From Lachnospiraceae bacterium (GTDB taxonomy: Bacteria > Bacillota > Clostridia > Lachnospirales > Lachnospiraceae), in the NCBI GenBank assembly GCA_017521195.1, contig JAFXGP010000034.1, forward strand, positions 1 to 35,518: a DNA stretch of 35,518 bases. The letters are read 5' to 3'. Numbering within the stretch: position 1 is the first letter of the stretch; each line of letters opens with the position of its first letter. A program made the position numbers and the translations under genes. Under the pieces are notes generated by a model. The model was given only the letters and a program-made list of their open reading frames with translations. It had not been told where the DNA came from and did not search any database. Below, in pieces: positions 15,678 through 24,981 of this stretch.

Positions 15678-16226
15678 ATGAGAAATGAAGAACGGTTAAT
15701 GGTAGACGGATATCTTTATGGGAATGAAGAAGACGTGAAGTTGGCAAAAGAAGAAAAAAAGACGGTGGAGTATCTGGAATCAAGAATTAATTATGATGAT
15801 TTGCAGACTACATTAAAAATATACAATAAAGCAGTTAAGGATAAGATTTTTAAAACACCTGCAGGTTTGGAATTTTTAAAGAAAATGCGAAATGAAATGA
15901 TAAAGAGAGGAATGCCGGAAGAGAATATTAGCGGAATCCCATTGTATAAGGTGTTTGCGAAAGAAGAAGAAAATAAACCGGTTCGTATATTTCAGATAAA
16001 GCAAAATAACGATGGTACAAAAGAAATGCTCAGATTTTCCCTATGGGCGAATCTTGCGTTAATCATTATCGTGATAGGAATGTTTATTATTACTATTGTA
16101 GGCGAAAATGTTAATGTGATTAATTACCGCTATAAAATAGAAAATGAATATTCGATTTGGCAGCAGGAATTAGAAGAGCGGGAGGCTGTTATCAAAGAAA
16201 AAGAAGCTGAATTACAATTAAGATAA
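15678..16226 (+). CDS. Conserved single-pass membrane protein of unknown function
   Basis: 182 residues from ATG 15678, chosen because GGAG lies nine bases upstream; an ATG at 15663 would add five residues without one. The charged N-terminal ~115 residues are predicted cytoplasmic (RLMVDGYLYGNEEDVKLAKEE, then KTPAGLEFLKKMRNEM and IPLYKVF). One membrane helix follows near residues 120-145 (LALIIIVIGMFIITIVG). The C-terminus is a short acidic coiled coil (QQELEEREAVIKEKEAELQ). I have an impression of similar proteins in other Lachnospiraceae but know no function. It lies between two chemoreceptor genes with its own promoter candidate; no link to chemotaxis can be shown. Confidence 0.75.
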   Translation: MRNEERLMVDGYLYGNEEDVKLAKEEKKTVEYLESRINYDDLQTTLKIYNKAVKDKIFKTPAGLEFLKKMRNEMIKRGMPEENISGIPLYKVFAKEEENKPVRIFQIKQNNDGTKEMLRFSLWANLALIIIVIGMFIITIVGENVNVINYRYKIENEYSIWQQELEEREAVIKEKEAELQLR

Positions 16227-16263
16227 TCATTGAAATAATTGCAATGATAATCACCAAAAAACC

Positions 16264-16292
16264 TACACAAAACCAAAAAAATATGGTAAAAT
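16264..16292 (+). promoter_or_regulatory. Candidate promoter of the polytopic chemoreceptor gene
   Basis: TACACA (16264-16269), 17 bases, TAAAAT (16287-16292), 59 bases before the start codon. Confidence 0.4.
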
Positions 16293-16351
16293 TTACAAAG
16301 GTATTACTCTGAAGTTTGTAAAAGTAAAAGCAAACAGAAAGCGAGAATGTT

Positions 16352-17854
16352 ATGAAAAGATTTATAGAAGGTATTATGAAAAGTCAGAATCTTACCGCAG
16401 ATCAGTATCGTCGCACAAATCGTATTATGTACGTTATATTAACCTTATGTTACATATTTTTTGTGGGAATTGAATACAGTAATGCGAATAAAGGAACAGC
16501 GGCAGCCGGTGGTGGTATCCGAGTGGCTGTTTATGTAGCCTTGATTCTAGCCATGGGCGTTGTTATAAAGTTAATGGGAGATAAAAAGAAAGCAATGGTA
16601 TTAATGGCTATTAGCTATTTGATTGCGTATCCGTTGTTAGCTTTTGGAAACGGAGCCGGAAGTTTGGCATTGGCATTTCCTATTTTGATAGGTTTTATGA
16701 TTTATCTGAACGCCAAAGTGGTACTTTTGGGATGTATATCTACATTTTTAATTTGTGCTGTTAAGAGTTATGTGTTAAAGGCCGGGGGAGATTTAGTTTC
16801 TTATGGATTTGCGAATGTAGTAACTATAGGTCTTGTAATCAGTATTCTTGCATCCTTCTGGGCAATTTCTTCTCTTATCAGATTTGACAAAGAGAATCGT
16901 GAAGAGATTGAAAAAGAGGCAAAACATCGTGCAGAAGTTGCCAGTCTTGTGGCGGATATTGTAGCTAATTTAGATGCGTCATTCCAACAGGCGATGAACG
17001 AATTAGATAATATCAGTTGTTTCATGGGAGATGCTCATGGAGCGATGGATGCCATCACAAGCAGTTCGGAAGATACTGCTCATGCAGTAAACCAGCAGGC
17101 GGATATGACAACACAAATCCAGTCCAGATTGGAAGAAACTAACCAGGTAGCTACACAGGCAAAAGATACTACAGAAGAGTTAAAAAATGTAGTTGATAAA
17201 GGTAAAGTATTAGCTGATGAACTTCAGGAACAGTCTGTATTGGTTGATGAAACTACAGATAAGATTTCTAAAACAGTAGAAATGCTGGTAGAAAATGTTC
17301 AGAAAGTTTCCGGAATTACAGAGTCTATTCTTAAGATTTCTTCTCAGACAAATCTTCTTGCGTTAAATGCCAGTATTGAAGCGGCAAGAGCCGGAGAAGC
17401 AGGAAGAGGATTTGCGGTTGTGGCAGATCAGATTAGAAATCTCGCAGAAGAAACTAAGACATCTACAGAAAAGATTACACTGATTATCAATGAGTTAACC
17501 TCCATTACCAATGAAACCCAGGCGGGTATTGAAGAGTCCGCGGAAAGTATAGAGGTTCAGCGCAGAAAGGTAGAAGAAGTAAACAGAAGTTTTGCACAGG
17601 TAGAGTCTGGAATGGATGAATTGGAAACAGCAGTAGTACATATCAGTGGTGAAGTTGCAGAAGTATTGGATGCGAACCGTACTATCGTAGATAGTATTGA
17701 AATGTTGTCTTCTGCTTCGGAAGAAGTTTCAGCAGGAACCCAGACAAGTAAAGAGACTATTGACCAGTCATTTGAATCTTTGAATACATTCTGTATGGTA
17801 TTTGAGGAAGCATTTGATGAATTGGAAAGATTAAAACAGGCAGCAGAGATTTAA
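16352..17854 (+). CDS. Chemoreceptor-like protein with polytopic membrane sensor, no HAMP
   Basis: 500 residues. Instead of the usual two helices around an outer ligand domain, the N-terminus carries about six membrane segments (~27-43, 57-75, 82-98, 104-118, 121-140, 150-172) with very short loops. No HAMP domain is evident; a charged helix ([20 protein letters not shown]) leads straight into the coiled-coil signalling domain. The tip is [20 protein letters not shown] (about 329-348), so coupling to CheA/CheW is expected. The signal is probably sensed in or near the membrane; that is inference. ATG 16352 has only a weak ribosome binding site (GCGAG). A strong terminator follows. Confidence 0.9.
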   Translation: MKRFIEGIMKSQNLTADQYRRTNRIMYVILTLCYIFFVGIEYSNANKGTAAAGGGIRVAVYVALILAMGVVIKLMGDKKKAMVLMAISYLIAYPLLAFGNGAGSLALAFPILIGFMIYLNAKVVLLGCISTFLICAVKSYVLKAGGDLVSYGFANVVTIGLVISILASFWAISSLIRFDKENREEIEKEAKHRAEVASLVADIVANLDASFQQAMNELDNISCFMGDAHGAMDAITSSSEDTAHAVNQQADMTTQIQSRLEETNQVATQAKDTTEELKNVVDKGKVLADELQEQSVLVDETTDKISKTVEMLVENVQKVSGITESILKISSQTNLLALNASIEAARAGEAGRGFAVVADQIRNLAEETKTSTEKITLIINELTSITNETQAGIEESAESIEVQRRKVEEVNRSFAQVESGMDELETAVVHISGEVAEVLDANRTIVDSIEMLSSASEEVSAGTQTSKETIDQSFESLNTFCMVFEEAFDELERLKQAAEI

Positions 17855-17879
17855 TTAGAGAAATTTGTATAAATTAAAG

Positions 17880-17918
17880 AAGACCTTTGACGGTATGATT
17901 ACTGTCAGAGGTCTTTTT
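17880..17918 (+). terminator. Rho-independent terminator between convergent genes
   Basis: AGACCTTTGACGGT / ACTGTCAGAGGTCT (14 bp, two wobbles) with loop ATGATT, then TTTTT. On the minus strand the stem is followed by TTCTTT, so it may also stop the histidine kinase transcript. Confidence 0.9.
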
Positions 17919-17961
17919 GTCTGTATAATCAAAGAATATTAAAAGAATAAAATTTATGTTA

Positions 17962-19257
17962 TCAGATACACATTTGAAAAGTGAATTGATTGTCTTTGGC
18001 AGAAAATTTATACACACCATGATATTTATTGACTACATAAACCATACTTTTTACACCAATTCCGTGATTGTTTCTGGTGGAAATAGGAATTCCACTTTCG
18101 TTAAAATGTGGTTCTATTGCATAACTGTTACGGATTTCACAGCATAATTTATTGTTTTTCTCATATAATTCGATATGTATAAAACGTTCTCTGGGATTCT
18201 CGACCTGTTTGCAGGCATTTAAGGCATTTTCAATTCCATTGTAAAGCAGTTTACACAAATCCAAAACACTGAATCTGATAAAATCATTGGCAGTAGCATT
18301 TACTGTGAAATGGATTTGATGTTCAGTTGCTTCTTTGTAGAAAGAAGAGAAAATCAAATTCAAGGATTCATTGGAAGAAAAGGGAATGATTTTGCTGTCA
18401 TCAAATACATCAAAAATTTGTTGAATATATTTGGTTGCCTCTTCCGGATTGTTTTGTATGATACAGCTATTAATATAGTTAAAATGATGTCGCATATCAT
18501 GGCGATATAAGGCAGCCTGTTTTTCTGCAAATCGAAGTTGTTCGATTTGTGCAGTTGCATCATGCAGCTGTTGGGAAATCATCTCCTGAACCATATCGGA
18601 ATCAGATTTAGCACGTATTATCCGGAAAAATAAAATAATAGTACAATAGGATATCAGTACGATTACGAGAGTAGTTCCCCTTAACCAGAAATCACGATTG
18701 ATGTTGGTGGTAATTGTAAAATACTGATATTTAGTTGTACTGTAATTATATATATAGTAAAGAATCGGTATAAGGGTCAGCCAGAAAGTCAGCTTGGTTT
18801 CAGCATATTCCAGAATGTAGTAAAAAGGTTTTCTTAAATAATGGTAGCATACAAAAAGCATTAGTGAGTAACTTGGAATAATTCCTACTAAAGGCATCTT
18901 TGTAAAAAATATGATGAATGAGCTTAAAAAGATGGCGGCCGAAGAGAAAATGGTAATACTTAAATAGAGAAAAACCAATTTGATTCCTCGATAGCGGGTC
19001 AGTATTGTAAGCAATATATATAGTGGAATTTGTGCAAATAAGATATAAAAATCTCCATATAATTCAGGACCCAAAATAATTTGTATTATTACATTGAAAG
19101 TAAGATATGTAATAAAATATATTATCGAAAATATTTTCTTTTTGGGAGAAAATGTAGAAAAATGTACATCTGCCAGATAATACATAGTGATTGAAGCAAA
19201 TATAATAATTATTACAGAAGATAAAATCCAATCCCAATGTTCTAAATGTATTGCCAT
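17962..19257 (-). CDS. GHKL-type sensor histidine kinase (AgrC/ComD-like)
   Basis: 431 residues. The N-terminal ~215 residues contain about six or seven membrane helices with short loops, as in peptide-sensing kinases. The cytoplasmic part has the phosphoacceptor segment LYRHDMRHHFNYI (His253), a degenerate N box YNGIENALNAC (340-349) and a G box HGIGVKSM (398-405), all typical of the HATPase_c_5/GHKL group. It overlaps no gene and starts 79 bases after the response regulator stop, with AAAGGAGAG upstream of ATG 19257, so the two form an operon. No small signal-peptide gene of AgrD type was found beside it. The ligand is unknown. Confidence 0.92.
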   Translation of the reverse strand: MAIHLEHWDWILSSVIIIIFASITMYYLADVHFSTFSPKKKIFSIIYFITYLTFNVIIQIILGPELYGDFYILFAQIPLYILLTILTRYRGIKLVFLYLSITIFSSAAIFLSSFIIFFTKMPLVGIIPSYSLMLFVCYHYLRKPFYYILEYAETKLTFWLTLIPILYYIYNYSTTKYQYFTITTNINRDFWLRGTTLVIVLISYCTIILFFRIIRAKSDSDMVQEMISQQLHDATAQIEQLRFAEKQAALYRHDMRHHFNYINSCIIQNNPEEATKYIQQIFDVFDDSKIIPFSSNESLNLIFSSFYKEATEHQIHFTVNATANDFIRFSVLDLCKLLYNGIENALNACKQVENPRERFIHIELYEKNNKLCCEIRNSYAIEPHFNESGIPISTRNNHGIGVKSMVYVVNKYHGVYKFSAKDNQFTFQMCI

Positions 19258-19336
19258 ATATGTTCTCTCCTTTCGGGTTTTCTCTCAATAGTTTTTATAA
19301 TATTTTTTATAAGAGATATACAATAGTTCTATTTAT

Positions 19337-20059
19337 TTAATCTCGTTGCATTTGAAAAGAAAGATAGATATCCTTTACTTCCTTTCCCTTTCCCTGCGCA
19401 ATGGGAATAGTTCCTGAAGGCTGTAATATAATTTCTGTATTTTCAATAATATTGATATAGTTCATATTTACGATATAGGAACGGTGGGGTTTTGTAAAAA
19501 ACGGATACTCCAATAACGTAGCGCAAGCTTGTGAGAAACGTAAGGAACATTCCAGTGTACGTCCGGAGGATAGGTGGAAAAGTACTTTTCGTCCCATGGC
19601 TTCCGCATAAACCAGATTGGAAAGTAAAATTTTTTGTATTCCCTGAGTATCTTTTACGGTAATAAAGCTTTCTTCTTCCTGTTTGGTTTGTTCGAAAATG
19701 TCATTTAAAGTGTTAAACAAAGTTTCTTCACTAATTGGTTTTAAAATATAATTTTCAGCTTTTACAGAATAACTGTCCAGAGCAAATTCAGGAGATGAAG
19801 TAAGGAAAATAATCCGGGCAGATTTATCGTGTTTTCGGATTTCTTTTCCCAATTCAATTCCATTATATCCGGGCATAACAATATCAAGGCAATATACATC
19901 AAAATGTTTGCCTTGCTCTAGAGCTGAAATTAATTCAATCCCATTGTGAAAATCTGCATATTCAAATGTAAAAGGACTTACTAACTGATATTCTTTAATT
20001 AGAGAAATTATTTGTGTAAGGGAGTGTGCCTCGTCATCACAAATAGCAAGTCTAAACAT
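19337..20059 (-). CDS. LytTR-family response regulator
   Basis: 240-residue DNA-binding regulator. Receiver domain ~1-120: acidic pocket D8/D9, phosphoacceptor D59 in YCLDIVMPG, switch Thr in IIFLTSS, and lysine in YILKPIS. LytTR DNA-binding domain ~135-235: FITVKDTQGIQKI, LSNLVYAEAMGRKVLFH, then FFTKPHRSYIVNMNYI, the conserved R-S-Y/F-I-V-N segment. AAAGGAG lies nine bases before the ATG on the minus strand. It is transcribed ahead of its kinase and divergently from the chemoreceptor at 20323, so regulation of that receptor is possible but unproven. Confidence 0.94.
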   Translation of the reverse strand: MFRLAICDDEAHSLTQIISLIKEYQLVSPFTFEYADFHNGIELISALEQGKHFDVYCLDIVMPGYNGIELGKEIRKHDKSARIIFLTSSPEFALDSYSVKAENYILKPISEETLFNTLNDIFEQTKQEEESFITVKDTQGIQKILLSNLVYAEAMGRKVLFHLSSGRTLECSLRFSQACATLLEYPFFTKPHRSYIVNMNYINIIENTEIILQPSGTIPIAQGKGKEVKDIYLSFQMQRD

Positions 20060-20322
20060 AAAGAGTCTCCTTTCTTTTTAAATATCCATGTATACTATAA
20101 CACAAAAAAAGAGAATAGGAGTTTTGTTTCTTTAAAAATGCAAAAGTATTTTGGTGAAGGTCACAAGTAAAAGATAAGTTTAAGTGTTTGATGTCAAAAA
20201 AAACATGATTCATGTAATGGATAAATTTAAAAGAGAAAGGGTGGTATTATAAATGTAAGATGCTGAAAATGTATAAAGGGGACATATTTTGGCAGACAGA
20301 CATGGAAAGAGAGGCTTGGAAA

Positions 20323-22023
20323 ATGAAATTTAAAGAAATGAAGATTAGAAAGCGCCTAATTTCTGCTTTTAGTGTAGTCATTGCTATTTTCGGAGTAGTA
20401 TCCGTACTGGTGGCAGCAGCTATGATTTACATGGTAAGTGACTATAATAGAGTGCTGGAAAATTATGCTTTCCCACAGGGAGACATAGGTAGAGCTATGA
20501 ATGCTACAGCAGAAGTGCGTAGTGCAACCCGTGCCATTATCGGATATGAAACACAGGAGTTAATTGATGCGGTAAAAGGACAACATGAAACTGCGGTTAA
20601 AGAATTTGAGTATTATCGTGAGCAGATTAGACCAACCATGGTAACACCCGAAGGAAAAGCATGTATGCAGGCTATTGATGAGGCATGGGCGGCATACATA
20701 AAAGTGGACGAAGAAATTGTGAAGTTGGGTGCTACAACAGATCAGATAAAATGTGAACTGGCACAGGAAAGAATGATTAATGAATTAGCACCTCTTTATA
20801 CAGAATTAGATAAAGCTATGACAGACCTTATGGATGTTAACGTGGAAAAAGGGGATGCAGAGCAGGCAAAATTACAGACTTTGGAAACGGTTGTTATGGT
20901 TGCTATAGTGATAGCTATTACATCTGTAATCTCTATTTCTTTTAAAATAGCAACAGGTATTGCCAAAGGTATTGAAGAACCTTTAAAACAGATGGAAGAA
21001 CGTTTGGGAACCTTTGCTAAAGGAGATTTAACCTCTCCGTTCCCAACAGTGGATACGAAAGATGAGATTGCTGATATGGTAGCCAGTGCTACGGAAATGG
21101 CAGAGAGATTACGCAATATTACTTTGGATGTAGCCGGAATGTTGCAAGAAATGGCTAATGGTAATTTTAATATCAGTACAGCTCATGAAAAGGCATACCA
21201 TGGAGAGTTCCGCGGATTGCTGGATGGTGTCATGGGAATGAACGAGCAGATGAGCAATGCATTGGCAGAAGTAGACATGGCTTCCACACAGGTTTCGGAA
21301 GGAGCTAATCATTTAGCTCAGGCAGCACAGGAGTTGGCGGAAGGAGCCACCGATCAGGCAGCTACAGTAGAAGAGATGCAAGCAACTATCAATGACTTAA
21401 ACGAAGGAATTCAAACGACAGCTAATCAATTAGATCGTTCTTATGAAGAAGCAAAAAAGTATGCACAAGTGGCAGAAGACAGCCGGACTGCCATGGAAGC
21501 ATTGATGGGGGCTATGGAACGTATCAGTGATGCGTCACAGAAAATCAGTAATATTATTGGAGAGATTGAAGATATTGCAAGTCAGACCAACCTTCTTAGT
21601 TTAAATGCTTCCATCGAAGCAGCCAGAGCAGGAGAAGCGGGAAGAGGGTTTGCAGTAGTTGCAGATCAGATTAGAACTCTTGCAGAACAGAGTGCACAAT
21701 CAGCAGTAGATTCCAGAGCTTTGATTGAGGCTTCATTGCATGAAGTATCTAATGGTAATAAAGTGGCAAATGAAGCATCTGTTTCTTTACAGGAAGTAGT
21801 TGCAGGGGTTCATGCCATTGCAGAAAGTGCAAAAGAAATGAAAGAAATATCGGCAAGCCAGGCTCAGGCTATGGAACAGGCTGATGTAGGAATTAATAAA
21901 ATTGCAGAAGTAGTAGAAACTAATTCTGCCACTGCTGAAGAAGCATCAGCTACCAGTGAAGAGCTGACAGCCCAGGCGGTGACTATGAGTGATCTGGTAG
22001 CCAGATTCGAATTAAAACGCTAA
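20323..22023 (+). CDS. Methyl-accepting chemotaxis protein, paralogue of the 13840 receptor
   Basis: 566 residues from ATG 20323, preceded by GAGAGG at 20309-20314. Upstream in-frame ATGs at 20260, 20269 and 20302 lack a good ribosome binding site and would add a non-conserved extension. TM1 ~12-38; the sensor region again begins with a QGDIG motif (~51-55). TM2 ~190-213 ([18 protein letters not shown]), HAMP, a second HAMP-like stretch (MANGNFNIS), and a signalling domain with [20 protein letters not shown] at ~418-438. Length and layout nearly equal the receptor at 13840, indicating duplication with sensor divergence. It is divergent from the LytTR regulator across a 263-base gap. Confidence 0.94.
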   Translation: MKFKEMKIRKRLISAFSVVIAIFGVVSVLVAAAMIYMVSDYNRVLENYAFPQGDIGRAMNATAEVRSATRAIIGYETQELIDAVKGQHETAVKEFEYYREQIRPTMVTPEGKACMQAIDEAWAAYIKVDEEIVKLGATTDQIKCELAQERMINELAPLYTELDKAMTDLMDVNVEKGDAEQAKLQTLETVVMVAIVIAITSVISISFKIATGIAKGIEEPLKQMEERLGTFAKGDLTSPFPTVDTKDEIADMVASATEMAERLRNITLDVAGMLQEMANGNFNISTAHEKAYHGEFRGLLDGVMGMNEQMSNALAEVDMASTQVSEGANHLAQAAQELAEGATDQAATVEEMQATINDLNEGIQTTANQLDRSYEEAKKYAQVAEDSRTAMEALMGAMERISDASQKISNIIGEIEDIASQTNLLSLNASIEAARAGEAGRGFAVVADQIRTLAEQSAQSAVDSRALIEASLHEVSNGNKVANEASVSLQEVVAGVHAIAESAKEMKEISASQAQAMEQADVGINKIAEVVETNSATAEEASATSEELTAQAVTMSDLVARFELKR

Positions 22024-22050
22024 TATCAAATAATTGCCATAACCAACTTT

Positions 22051-22099
22051 AAAAGTAGGAACCCTTCTTCACATTGTGAGGAAGGGTTCCTGCTTTTTT
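22051..22099 (+). terminator. Strong rho-independent terminator after the third chemoreceptor
   Basis: A stem of about 18 bp, core AGGAACCCTTC / GAAGGGTTCCT, loop CATTG, with TTTTTT at 22094-22099. Confidence 0.95.
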
Positions 22100-22121
22100 A
22101 CATATATATACTAATATCAGT

Positions 22122-22149
22122 TTTACAAATGACGACTATATGATAAGAT
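22122..22149 (+). promoter_or_regulatory. Candidate promoter of the MATE gene
   Basis: TTTACA (22122-22127), 16 bases, TAAGAT (22144-22149), about 40 bases before ATG 22190. Confidence 0.35.
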
Positions 22150-22189
22150 AGATAGTAATTTGAGAGATAAGAATACAGGAGATAAAATT

Positions 22190-23530
22190 ATGGTTAAAGA
22201 TATGACAAAAGGGACGCCATGGAAATTGATATTGGGTTTTATGGTCCCTGTTTGTTTGGGGAGCATATTTCAGAATTTTTATACAATTGTAGATTCTATG
22301 ATTGTAGGACGTTTTCTGGGTGTAGATGCATTGGCAGCAGTAGGAAGTACCGGCTCCATTAATTTCCTGGTAATGGGATGGATTAATGGTATGACCAGTG
22401 GTTTTGGAATTCAGTTATCCCAGGCATTTGGTGCCAATGATGAGAAGAGACTAAAGCATTATATGGCAATGTCGGTATATCTTTGTGTTGGTTTGGGTGC
22501 TCTTATGACAATAGGATTGTTAGTTGCTAATACAGGGATTTTGCAGTGGATGAATACTCCGAAATTGATTTTTGCAGATACTGCTAAATATATTGGAATT
22601 ATATATGCAGGGCTTCCGGTGACGATTCTATATAATATGTTGGCAGCAGTTGCAAGATCTCTGGGTGACAGTAAAACACCTTTGTATTTTCTTATTGTTT
22701 CTTCTGTTTTAAATGTTGTTTTGGATTTGTTGTTGATAGCAGTAATTCCATTAGGAGTAGCAGGAGCGGCTTATGCAACGGTATTGGCACAGGCTATTTC
22801 AGCAATTCTGTGTCTGGTATATGTTTGGAAGAAGTTCCCGATTATACATTATTCAGCTAAAGATGCAAAAATAAAATGGCATAGTGTATATAATCTTTTG
22901 ACTATGGGAATTCCTATGGGGCTGCAATTTTCTATTACTGCAGTGGGTACCATGATTGTACAGGCATCTTTGAATACTTTGGGAGCAACCTACATAGCAG
23001 CTTATTCAGCTACCATGAAAATTCAAAACATTGTAACTACAGTGTATCCATCTCTTGGAGCAGCCATCGCTACCTTTTCAGGACAGAATTATGGAGCAGG
23101 AAAGTATGAAAGGATTAACAAAGGTGTTAATGCCTGTATCATTATGGAAGTAATATATAGTATTCTTATTATGATATTTTCCTGGTCTGTTTTACCTAAA
23201 GGAGTGCAATTATTTGCCCAAGATCCTACGGGAGAATTACAGATGATTGCAACCCAAATGTTCCGGATTAGTATGTGGTTTTTTGTTCCCTTGGGAATTA
23301 TTTTCATATATAGAAATGTCTTACAAGGTTTGGGGAATGGATTTGTTCCTATGTTAGGAGGCGTTTTTGAACTGATTGCAAGAGCATTGGTTATAAAGGT
23401 GTTTTTTGATGCGTTTCAATTTACAGCAATTTGTGCCAGTGATCCGGCAGCATGGGTCAGTGCTTTGATTCCTTTAATCCCTTATTATTATTGGTTCCTT
23501 AATAAGACAATAAAATCTGCAGATAAATAA
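22190..23530 (+). CDS. MATE-family efflux transporter
   Basis: Multidrug and toxin extrusion protein: cation-coupled export of organic substrates. 446 residues from ATG 22190 (AGGAG at 22177-22181); a TTG at 22160 would add ten residues without a ribosome binding site. Twelve membrane helices are expected, in two pseudo-symmetric halves: the first with PVCLGSIFQNFYTIVDSMIVG, ALAAVGSTGS and GFGIQLSQAFGA, the second with GIPMGLQFSITAVGTMIVQ and GQNYGAGKYERINKG. This resembles the NorM/DinF-like group common in Clostridia. It stands alone between a terminator and the galactokinase promoter candidate. The natural substrate cannot be inferred. Confidence 0.93.
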   Translation: MVKDMTKGTPWKLILGFMVPVCLGSIFQNFYTIVDSMIVGRFLGVDALAAVGSTGSINFLVMGWINGMTSGFGIQLSQAFGANDEKRLKHYMAMSVYLCVGLGALMTIGLLVANTGILQWMNTPKLIFADTAKYIGIIYAGLPVTILYNMLAAVARSLGDSKTPLYFLIVSSVLNVVLDLLLIAVIPLGVAGAAYATVLAQAISAILCLVYVWKKFPIIHYSAKDAKIKWHSVYNLLTMGIPMGLQFSITAVGTMIVQASLNTLGATYIAAYSATMKIQNIVTTVYPSLGAAIATFSGQNYGAGKYERINKGVNACIIMEVIYSILIMIFSWSVLPKGVQLFAQDPTGELQMIATQMFRISMWFFVPLGIIFIYRNVLQGLGNGFVPMLGGVFELIARALVIKVFFDAFQFTAICASDPAAWVSALIPLIPYYYWFLNKTIKSADK

Positions 23531-23549
23531 AATCTGAGAAGGAATGATA

Positions 23550-23578
23550 TTTACTTTATAATGAAAAACTGATAAAAT
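23550..23578 (+). promoter_or_regulatory. Candidate promoter of the galactokinase-family gene
   Basis: TTTACT (23550-23555), 17 bases, TAAAAT (23573-23578), about 60 bases before ATG 23639. Confidence 0.4.
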
Positions 23579-23597
23579 TAAAGAGGTACGGAGGGTG

Positions 23598-23615
23598 TAT
23601 TTTCCGGGGAAAATA
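23598..23615. promoter_or_regulatory. Palindrome in the leader of the galactokinase-family gene
   Basis: Perfect 8-bp inverted repeat TATTTTCC / GGAAAATA with a two-base centre (GG), 20 bases after the -10 box and just upstream of the ribosome binding site. No T-run follows. Its location suits an operator or a mRNA hairpin affecting translation. Confidence 0.45.
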
Positions 23616-23638
23616 AAGAGAAGGAAGGGTATAAAGGT

Positions 23639-24910
23639 ATGAACACAGTAGAATTAAAAAAATTATTTGCAGAAGGCCAATATGATGAACTTTTAATGGA
23701 TATTTATCTGGATGAGGCGAAGATTGCTTACCAGAAAGATCGTTATGTAAAAGCTATTGAAAAATTTGAAACTCTTTACGGAGAATCTGATGTAGAGATT
23801 TATAGTGCTCCGGGTAGAAGTGAGATCTCCGGGAACCATACAGATCACCAGCATGGGGAAGTATTGGCAGCATCTATTAACCTTGATGCAATTGCGATTG
23901 TTAAGAAAAATGATGTTATCCGAGTAGTATCTGATGATTATGATATGATCACTATTTCTTTGGATGATATTGATAAAAAAGATGAAGAAGAAGGAACAAC
24001 TACAGCTTTAATTAAAGGTGTTCTTGCAGGATTAAAAGACAGAGGAAATGAAATCGGCGGATTTGATGCTTATATCACCAGTGATGTTTTGATTGGTGCA
24101 GGATTATCTTCTTCTGCAGCTTTTGAAACTATTATCGGAACTATTGTTTCCGGTCTTTACAATGATATGAAAGTATCTGCTGTAGATATTGCGATTATCG
24201 GACAGTATGCGGAAAATGTGTATTTCGGAAAACCATGTGGGTTAATGGATCAGATGGCTTGTTCCGTAGGAAGTTTGGTACATATTGATTTTGCTGATAA
24301 AGCAAATCCAATTATTGATCCTGTAAGTTTTGATTTTGCAAAATACGGATATAGTTTATGTATTACAGATACCAAAGGTTCTCATGCAGATTTGACTCAT
24401 GAATATGCAGCAGTTCCTGCAGAAATGAGAGCTGCAGCAGCAGTGCTTGGAAAAGAAGTTCTTCATGGAACAACTTTGGAAGAGTTATTAGAAAAATCTG
24501 CTGAAATCCGTGAAAAAGCAGGAGACAGAGCTTACCTTAGAGCAATTCATTTTGTAACAGAAAATGTAAGAGTTCAGAATGCAGTTGCAGCACTTAGAGC
24601 AGAAGACTTTGACGGATTCTTAAAAATGATTAAATCTTCAGGTGATTCTTCTTACAAATATTTACAGAATGTATATACCAGCCAGGATGTACAGCATCAG
24701 AATGTTTCTGTAGCTTTGGCAGTAAGTGATGCGATTCTTGGAACTAACGGAGTTTGTCGTGTACATGGTGGCGGTTTTGCAGGAACTATTCAAGCATTCG
24801 TTAAAAATGAAGCAGTGGCTCAGTATAAAGCAACATTAGATAAAGTATTTGGTGAAGGCGCTTGTGAAGTTCTCAAAATCCGTAAATACGGCGGAATGAA
24901 AGTTTTATAA
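23639..24910 (+). CDS. Galactokinase-family GHMP sugar kinase with variant signature
   Basis: 423 residues. GHMP fold: motif 1 APGRSEISGNHTDHQHGEVLA (residues ~59-79), where typical galactokinase has GRVNLIGEHTDY; motif 2 VLIGAGLSSSAAFET (~151-165), the phosphate-binding loop; GLMDQMAC (~201-208) with the catalytic-type Asp; and motif 3 VHGGGFAGTIQAF near the C-terminus. An extra ~50-residue helical N-terminus precedes motif 1. Family knowledge says galactose 1-phosphorylation for the Leloir pathway, but the replaced residues around the sugar site (Asn-Leu-Ile-Gly-Glu to Glu-Ile-Ser-Gly-Asn) make the substrate uncertain. No galT or galE is adjacent. The ribosome binding site is GGAAGG before ATG 23639. 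Confidence 0.88.
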   Translation: MNTVELKKLFAEGQYDELLMDIYLDEAKIAYQKDRYVKAIEKFETLYGESDVEIYSAPGRSEISGNHTDHQHGEVLAASINLDAIAIVKKNDVIRVVSDDYDMITISLDDIDKKDEEEGTTTALIKGVLAGLKDRGNEIGGFDAYITSDVLIGAGLSSSAAFETIIGTIVSGLYNDMKVSAVDIAIIGQYAENVYFGKPCGLMDQMACSVGSLVHIDFADKANPIIDPVSFDFAKYGYSLCITDTKGSHADLTHEYAAVPAEMRAAAAVLGKEVLHGTTLEELLEKSAEIREKAGDRAYLRAIHFVTENVRVQNAVAALRAEDFDGFLKMIKSSGDSSYKYLQNVYTSQDVQHQNVSVALAVSDAILGTNGVCRVHGGGFAGTIQAFVKNEAVAQYKATLDKVFGEGACEVLKIRKYGGMKVL

Positions 24911-24981
24911 AAAGAGTAAGCATAAATGTTTTCTTATGTGGCAACCATAGGTGGTCCTGAATTAATATAATGAAAGATAGC

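Noticed and set aside
17956-18563. Small plus-strand reading frames opposite the histidine kinase
   Set aside because: They are antisense shadows of the kinase gene, lack ribosome binding sites and show no protein-like composition.
20260-20322. Longer N-terminus for the third chemoreceptor
   Set aside because: The three upstream ATGs lack suitable ribosome binding sites, and the extension has no counterpart in the paralogue at 13840.
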